Positions 60,142 to 64,000 of a DNA stretch of 64,000 nt are shown here, one piece after another. The position numbers were made by a program, and so were the translations under genes. A model generated the notes under the pieces. That model made no database searches. It saw only the letters and a list, made by a program, of their open reading frames with translations, and had not been told where the DNA came from. Origin of the DNA: Clostridia bacterium. GTDB taxonomy: Bacteria; Bacillota; Clostridia; Oscillospirales; Butyricicoccaceae. Each line of letters opens with the position of its first letter. The stretch's first letter is position 1. Location: NCBI GenBank assembly GCA_029099685.1, contig JAQXOO010000015.1:1-64000 (forward strand), read 5' to 3'.

Positions 60142-60939
60142 TCAGTTGTCCTCCGGCTCGCCGCCCATGGCGTCCCACAGCTCCCGGGTGATCTGGCCGA
60201 TGAGCACGTTCATCTTTCCCTCCTCGCCCTCAGGGAGCTGCCAGTTGCAGAAGCACACGATAAAGGGCTTTTTGGCAAAGACGATGCCGGTGTCGTGGGT
60301 GATGCCGTCATCCTCGCCGGTCTTGTGGGCGGTGCGGCCCTCGCCGGGCAGCAGCAGGGGCATCTTGTTGGTGCACTGCTGGGCCAGCAGCATCTCCATC
60401 ATCTCCCGGGAGGCCTCCCGGCTCACCAGCTCGCCCCGGTAGATCACCTCCAGCAGCTTTCCGATGCCCGCGGCGGAGACATAATTGGTCTTTTCCCGGA
60501 AGCCGGGCCGCTTTTCAAACAGCTTGCGGCTGATGCTCACGCCCTCCAGACCCAGCCGGCGGATGTTCTCCTGGATGTTGTCCACGCCCAGCAGGTCGAT
60601 GAGCATATTGGTGGCCATGTTGTCGGAAATGGTGATCATCAGCCAGCACAGGTCCATGGGTGTGACCTCCATACCGCTGTGCATCAGGGTGAGCACGCCG
60701 CAGATAGGCACCCGGTTCTCATCGGCCACCACCAGCTTCTGCTCCCGGGACACCTGTCCCGCCTCCACCTGGCGGAACAGCTCGGCCATGACAGTGAGCT
60801 TGATGACGCTGGCGGCGCACATAGGCTCCTGTTCGTTGTATCCGAAGTGTTCTCCGGTGGTCAGATCCTTAAAATAAATGGATGTATGGCCCGGAAAGGC
60901 CGCCACCCGCTCCAGAATGCTGTTTTTCAGTGTTTCCAT
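60142..60939 (-). CDS. Class A beta-lactamase-like serine hydrolase, cytosolic
   Basis: 265 aa with all three penicilloyl-enzyme motifs at class A spacing: SVIK (Ser44/Lys47), SDN (105-107) and KTG (206-208). The omega-loop ExxxN motif that supplies the deacylating Glu is not clear (the region reads SRKLFEKRPGFREKTN). There is no signal peptide. True beta-lactamases of Gram-positives are secreted, so this is more likely a peptidase or esterase of the same fold acting inside the cell. It should not be taken as a resistance gene without testing. Confidence 0.8.
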   Translation of the reverse strand: METLKNSILERVAAFPGHTSIYFKDLTTGEHFGYNEQEPMCAASVIKLTVMAELFRQVEAGQVSREQKLVVADENRVPICGVLTLMHSGMEVTPMDLCWLMITISDNMATNMLIDLLGVDNIQENIRRLGLEGVSISRKLFEKRPGFREKTNYVSAAGIGKLLEVIYRGELVSREASREMMEMLLAQQCTNKMPLLLPGEGRTAHKTGEDDGITHDTGIVFAKKPFIVCFCNWQLPEGEEGKMNVLIGQITRELWDAMGGEPEDN

Positions 60940-60975
60940 AACGTTCTCCTCCTTATGATCTCATCCAATGACAGT

Positions 60976-61602
60976 TTACAGGGCCAGCCCCATCAGCACC
61001 GGGGTGACAAAGGTCTCCACCACCGCCGCCACCGTCAGCAGCGGCAGGCAAAAGCAAACATACTGCCGCACCAGCTGGGGCAGCAGCTCCTCCGGACGGG
61101 GCGCGCCGGGCTTTTTCCGGATGGCGGCGCTCAGGCCGGCGCACAGGCGCAGGCCCATGGCCATCCCCAGCAAAATGGCGGGCAGCTCGAACACGCCGTG
61201 GGGCAGCAGCCCCAGCACCACCATCTGCCACAGTCCCGCCCCCATGGCAGAGGACGCCGCCAGCACCGCGCCGATGACCACAGCGTTCATGGCCAGCGGC
61301 AGCACCGTCAGGTACACAAAGGGCACGATGCCCAGCGCCGCGGCCACCAGCGTGGCCCGCAGGTTGTTGCCCAGCAGGGCCGGCAGCCCGATGGTGCCGT
61401 TCTCTTTCAGCAGGCCGCTCTGCTCCAGGTCGGACAGGAACTGTCCCACCACCGCCTCTGCCTGGGGGGTGAACCGGCCAAACAGCAGCCCGCTCACCAC
61501 GCACAGCGCCAAAAAAGCCAGCGCGCAGCCCAAAAAAGGCTTTGCAAGGCTCTGTTTGAAAAAATCCCAGGCCAACCGGTACTGCCGCTTTACAAATTCC
61601 AT
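60976..61602 (-). CDS. Stage II sporulation protein M-like membrane protein
   Basis: 208 aa from MEFVKRQYRLAWDFF, 6 nt after AGGA; an ATG two codons earlier overlaps the ispE stop and is an alternative. Five or six membrane helices. The family signature VVLGLLPHGVFELPAILLGMAMG is present, with a preceding long extracytoplasmic loop and LGIVPFVYLTVLPLAMNAVVIG. SpoIIM works with SpoIID and SpoIIP in septal peptidoglycan removal during engulfment. Paralogues of this fold exist outside sporulation, so assignment to spoIIM proper is likely but not certain. Confidence 0.85.
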   Translation of the reverse strand: MEFVKRQYRLAWDFFKQSLAKPFLGCALAFLALCVVSGLLFGRFTPQAEAVVGQFLSDLEQSGLLKENGTIGLPALLGNNLRATLVAAALGIVPFVYLTVLPLAMNAVVIGAVLAASSAMGAGLWQMVVLGLLPHGVFELPAILLGMAMGLRLCAGLSAAIRKKPGAPRPEELLPQLVRQYVCFCLPLLTVAAVVETFVTPVLMGLAL

Positions 61603-61604
61603 GG

Positions 61605-62492
61605 TCATTCCTCACATTTTCCCCAGCACCGCTCCGGCAAGGGCACGGTGACGAACACATCCCGGCACAGTCTGCGCAGCCGTCCCGCGGCCGCCTCCGC
61701 CTGCTCCCGGTCCTCAAAAATGCCGAACACCGCCGAGCCGGACCCGGTCATCCGCGCCCCCAGGGCGCCGCTGTCCAGCAGGGATGTCCGCAGCCTGCCC
61801 ACCAGCCGGTACCGCCGGGAAACGGGGGCCTCCAGGTCGTTGTGCAGTCCCCCGGCGATGGCCGCCAGATCGCCCTCCTCCAGGCCCTTCAGCACCGCCG
61901 CGGCGGTGGATGGCTCCCCGCCGGGCCTGTTGTCATAGAGGGCAAAGGCATCCTTGGTAGCCACGGAAAATCCCGGCTTGCCCACCACCAGAAAACAGGG
62001 CGGCATGGGCCGCTGGCTCTGCAGCTTTTCCCCCACGCCCCGGGCCAGCGCCGTCCCGCCGTGCAGGCAGAAGGGCACATCCGCCCCAAGGCTCAGGGCC
62101 GTGGCGGCCAGCTTTTTCTCGCAAAGGGGCATCCCAAAGGCCCTGTTCAGCAGCCGCAGCACGCAGGCGGCGTCGGTGCTGCCCCCCGCCATGCCCGCGC
62201 CCACGGGGATGACCTTTTTGATATTGATATGCAGGCCGGGATTTTCAATGCCGCTGGCCTGAAAAAAGGCGTTGGCCGCCTTCACCGCCAGATTGCGGTG
62301 GTCCGTGGGCAGATAGGGCAGGTTGCACCGCAGGGAAACGCCACCCTGCCGGTGCAGTGAAAGGGACACCAGGTCGCACAGGTCAACGGCCTGGAACACG
62401 GTCTCCAGCTCGTGATAGCCGTCGGGCCGCAGGCCCCGGACACCCAGATACAGATTCAGTTTGGCAAACGCCGTTCCGTTGAAGGTCTTCAT
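61605..62492 (-). CDS. ispE: 4-diphosphocytidyl-2-C-methyl-D-erythritol kinase
   Basis: 295 aa from MKTFNGTAFAKLNLYLGV, after AAGGA; the track ORF begins inside the upstream gene. GHMP kinase motifs: AKLNLYLGVRGLRPDGYHELETV (substrate loop), VIPVGAGMAGGSTDAACVLRLL (ATP loop) and LGARMTGSGSAVFGIF (motif 3). IspE phosphorylates CDP-ME in the non-mevalonate isoprenoid pathway. It overlaps the SpoIIM-like gene. Confidence 0.96.
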   Translation of the reverse strand: MKTFNGTAFAKLNLYLGVRGLRPDGYHELETVFQAVDLCDLVSLSLHRQGGVSLRCNLPYLPTDHRNLAVKAANAFFQASGIENPGLHINIKKVIPVGAGMAGGSTDAACVLRLLNRAFGMPLCEKKLAATALSLGADVPFCLHGGTALARGVGEKLQSQRPMPPCFLVVGKPGFSVATKDAFALYDNRPGGEPSTAAAVLKGLEEGDLAAIAGGLHNDLEAPVSRRYRLVGRLRTSLLDSGALGARMTGSGSAVFGIFEDREQAEAAAGRLRRLCRDVFVTVPLPERCWGKCEE

Positions 62493-62496
62493 AGTC

Positions 62497-63603
62497 TCAG
62501 TCCTTGATATCCACCGCCCGAACGGGGCAGAGTTCATGGCAGCAATAGCACTGGATGCACCTGGCGCGGTCCAGCCTGGCCCTGCCCTCCGAGAGGGTGA
62601 TGGCCCCCTGGGGGCACCCCTGGGCGCACTTGCCGCAGCCCACGCAGCGCCGGGTGAATTCCGGATAAGGGATGATGCGCTTCCGCAGCGGCTCCCGCAG
62701 CGGCCGGGGCAGGTAATTGAGCCAGCTGTGGCTGCGGCGCAGAACCACCGGCGGCAAAAACGGCTCCGCCAGAGGCTGCACCGGGTCGCCCGCCAACTCC
62801 AGTTCTTCCACGCTGTCCGCAGCCAGTCCCCGCCGCCGAGCGGCCCGGTGAACAGGTGCCTGGCCGGGGTCGATGCCGCAGTACCACATGGCCGCCAGGT
62901 CGGCGGCATAGGGGTCTGTGGAGCCGATGAGCACGCCCGCCTGTCTGGCCCGGCCCCCGGAGGGGCCTTTACCATCCATGCCCACCACGCCGTCGATGAT
63001 GGACAGGTCCGGCGCTACGCACTGGCACAGGTCCACCAGCATTTCGGAAAAATCGTCCACGCCGGGCAGCCGGGCGTGCCATTCGGCCTTGCTCAGGCCG
63101 GCAACGGTGCCGAACAGGTTCTTCACCGCGCCGGTATAGCGGGTGAGCATATGGGTCTTGAGCTTGGCGATGCTGACGACCACATCCGCCTCCGCCACGG
63201 GGGTGATGATCTGAAACCGCCGTTCGCCCCAGGTCACGGTCCTGTGGGAAGGGTCCCGGTTCAGAACGGCGCCGGAGGCCTGGGCTGCGGCCTCCATGCC
63301 GCAGGCGGCATAGGCCCGCTGCATGGTCACGGCATTGTAAGGCCCGCCGCCGCTTTCCGCGATGGTGACCTGCGCCCCCGCCCGGACAAAGGCCCTTGCC
63401 GCCGCCTCCACCACGCTGGGATGGGTGGTGGTGGCCAGCTCCGGGTCCCGGGCCAGCAGCAGGTTGGGCTTGATGACCACCCGGCGTCCCTTTTTCAAAA
63501 AGGCTTCCGCCCCGCCGTACTGCGCCAGGATGCGCTCCACCCCTTGCTCCACCGCCCGGGGGTCATAGCGTTCGCACTTTGCGAAACAAACCGTCTGCTT
63601 CAT
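62497..63603 (-). CDS. DUF362 protein with C-terminal 2[4Fe-4S] ferredoxin
   Basis: 368 aa. The DUF362 part runs MKQTVCFAKCERYDPRAVEQG, VVIKPNLLLARDPE, TIAESGGGPYN, VSIAKLKTHMLTRYTGAVKNLFG and IIDGVVGMDGKGPSGG. The C-terminus has two complete cluster motifs, CVGCGKCAQGCPQGAI and CIQCYCCHELCPVRAV. This is the more usual DUF362-ferredoxin layout, different from the copy near 25 kb. An electron-transfer or cofactor-related role is assumed for the family. The ribosome site is weak, and the gene follows the PHP gene by 2 nt, so coupling is likely. Confidence 0.9.
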   Translation of the reverse strand: MKQTVCFAKCERYDPRAVEQGVERILAQYGGAEAFLKKGRRVVIKPNLLLARDPELATTTHPSVVEAAARAFVRAGAQVTIAESGGGPYNAVTMQRAYAACGMEAAAQASGAVLNRDPSHRTVTWGERRFQIITPVAEADVVVSIAKLKTHMLTRYTGAVKNLFGTVAGLSKAEWHARLPGVDDFSEMLVDLCQCVAPDLSIIDGVVGMDGKGPSGGRARQAGVLIGSTDPYAADLAAMWYCGIDPGQAPVHRAARRRGLAADSVEELELAGDPVQPLAEPFLPPVVLRRSHSWLNYLPRPLREPLRKRIIPYPEFTRRCVGCGKCAQGCPQGAITLSEGRARLDRARCIQCYCCHELCPVRAVDIKD

Positions 63604-63605
63604 GG

Positions 63606-64000
63606 TCAGATGGAAAGCTGCACCGGCTTGCGCTGCCGGTAGATGGTGACGCTGTCGAATCCACTCTCCCGCAGGATGGCGCAGGTCTCCCGCACGCCGC
63701 AGCCCACGTCCCGGGCGTGGTGGGCGTCGGAGCCGATGGTCACCCGCCTGCCGCCGTACTCCCGGAAGGCCTGCAGGATCCAGCCCTCCCCCGCCGGACG
63801 CTTCATCCAGCGGCGCAGGCCGGTGGTGTTCAGCTCCAGGGCGATGCCGCTGGCGGCCAGGTCCCGGAGAAAGGGCAGCATCTGCTCCTTCCACCGCTCC
63901 ATGGTGGGCCGGGTGATGCATCGATCCATCAGCCGCAGGGGATAATCATAGTGTCCGAACACGTCCACATCGGCCACGCGGACCAGCTCCCGGGCCTCGT
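63606..64000 (-). CDS. PHP-domain phosphatase, histidinol-phosphatase-like (partial, runs off right edge)
   Basis: The frame is open to the edge (EARELVRVADVDVFGHYDYP is the first visible part), so the start lies outside. Visible PHP features: FGHYDYPLRLMDR (metal His), GIALELNTTGLRRW (Glu) and VTIGSDAHHARDVGCG (Asp/His metal ligands), typical of HisK-type histidinol phosphatases and related PHP phosphoesterases. No his genes are in view, so the substrate is open. Confidence 0.8.
   Translation of the reverse strand, partial: EARELVRVADVDVFGHYDYPLRLMDRCITRPTMERWKEQMLPFLRDLAASGIALELNTTGLRRWMKRPAGEGWILQAFREYGGRRVTIGSDAHHARDVGCGVRETCAILRESGFDSVTIYRQRKPVQLSI

Noticed and set aside
61605-62975. 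456-codon track ORF containing ispE
   Set aside because: The first 161 codons overlap the DUF362 ferredoxin gene in another frame; the kinase fold begins at the internal ATG after AAGGA.

Overview
The window reads as chromosome from a GC-rich, endospore-forming member of the Clostridia, most likely Oscillospiraceae (Flavonifractor/Lawsonibacter-like; an inference). The basis is SpoIIE and SpoIIM, five SLH-anchored surface proteins, Clostridia-type conserved genes (DUF3842, the AlaRS second-additional-domain protein, VanW, DUF362 ferredoxins), strong AGGAGG ribosome sites and textbook sigma-A promoters. No rRNA, tRNA or CRISPR array was seen.

Layout. 0-6.3 kb: an SLH surface protein with a papain-like Cys/His region (runs off the left edge) and an AgrC/LytTR-type two-component pair. 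6.6-13.6 kb: housekeeping and peptidoglycan genes (NamZ-like, GNAT, M18 peptidase, a DUF4430 lipoprotein, DapF-like epimerase, LURP-one, TtcA-like, uridine kinase). 13.8-16.7 kb: a surface phosphodiester glycosidase with three SLH repeats. 16.8-20.5 kb: an AT-richer accessory island with a second small SLH protein, a truncated ABC transporter, an Mrr-like nuclease paired with a membrane-anchored coiled-coil protein, and repeats. 20.5-37.3 kb: polysaccharide deacetylase, an orphan terminase large subunit, a Nudix-like membrane protein, DUF362, CitC, TatD, MetG, VanW, an O-antigen-ligase-like polymerase, an MFS permease and SpoIIE. 37.4-41.2 kb: a PLP desulfhydrase, then a phage-like switch (Mor-like gene divergent from XRE plus ImmA/IrrE with a dyad operator between the promoters), three tandem small membrane proteins and a ribbon-helix-helix protein. 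41.3-45.1 kb: ClpB and a secreted protein with an in-frame amber. 45.2-57.5 kb: the surface cluster described below. 57.6-64 kb: a closely packed minus-strand run (nitroreductase, RuvX, P-loop protein, DUF3842, beta-lactamase-like hydrolase, SpoIIM, IspE, DUF362, PHP phosphatase).

The most interesting system is at 45.2-57.5 kb on the minus strand. A strong promoter leads into a cobalamin riboswitch, an intrinsic terminator, a YezD-family gene, and then three secreted proteins. These are a 2963-residue SLH protein with DUF4430 domains at both ends, a PQQ-type propeller and an alpha-alpha toroid; a toroid+SLH protein; and a DUF4430 lipoprotein. Alpha-alpha toroid plus DUF4430 is the two-domain plan of animal intrinsic factor/transcobalamin. 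With the B12 riboswitch in front, this looks like a cell-surface corrinoid-capture apparatus. The domain calls and riboswitch come from sequence reading; the function is inference.

The window also carries rearrangement traces: an 81-nt clpB 3' duplicate and the 3' end of a small membrane gene spliced into the tail of the DUF4430 lipoprotein, a 120-bp repeat upstream of two SLH genes with an ABC-transporter remnant at its edge, and two genes cut by in-frame TAG codons.
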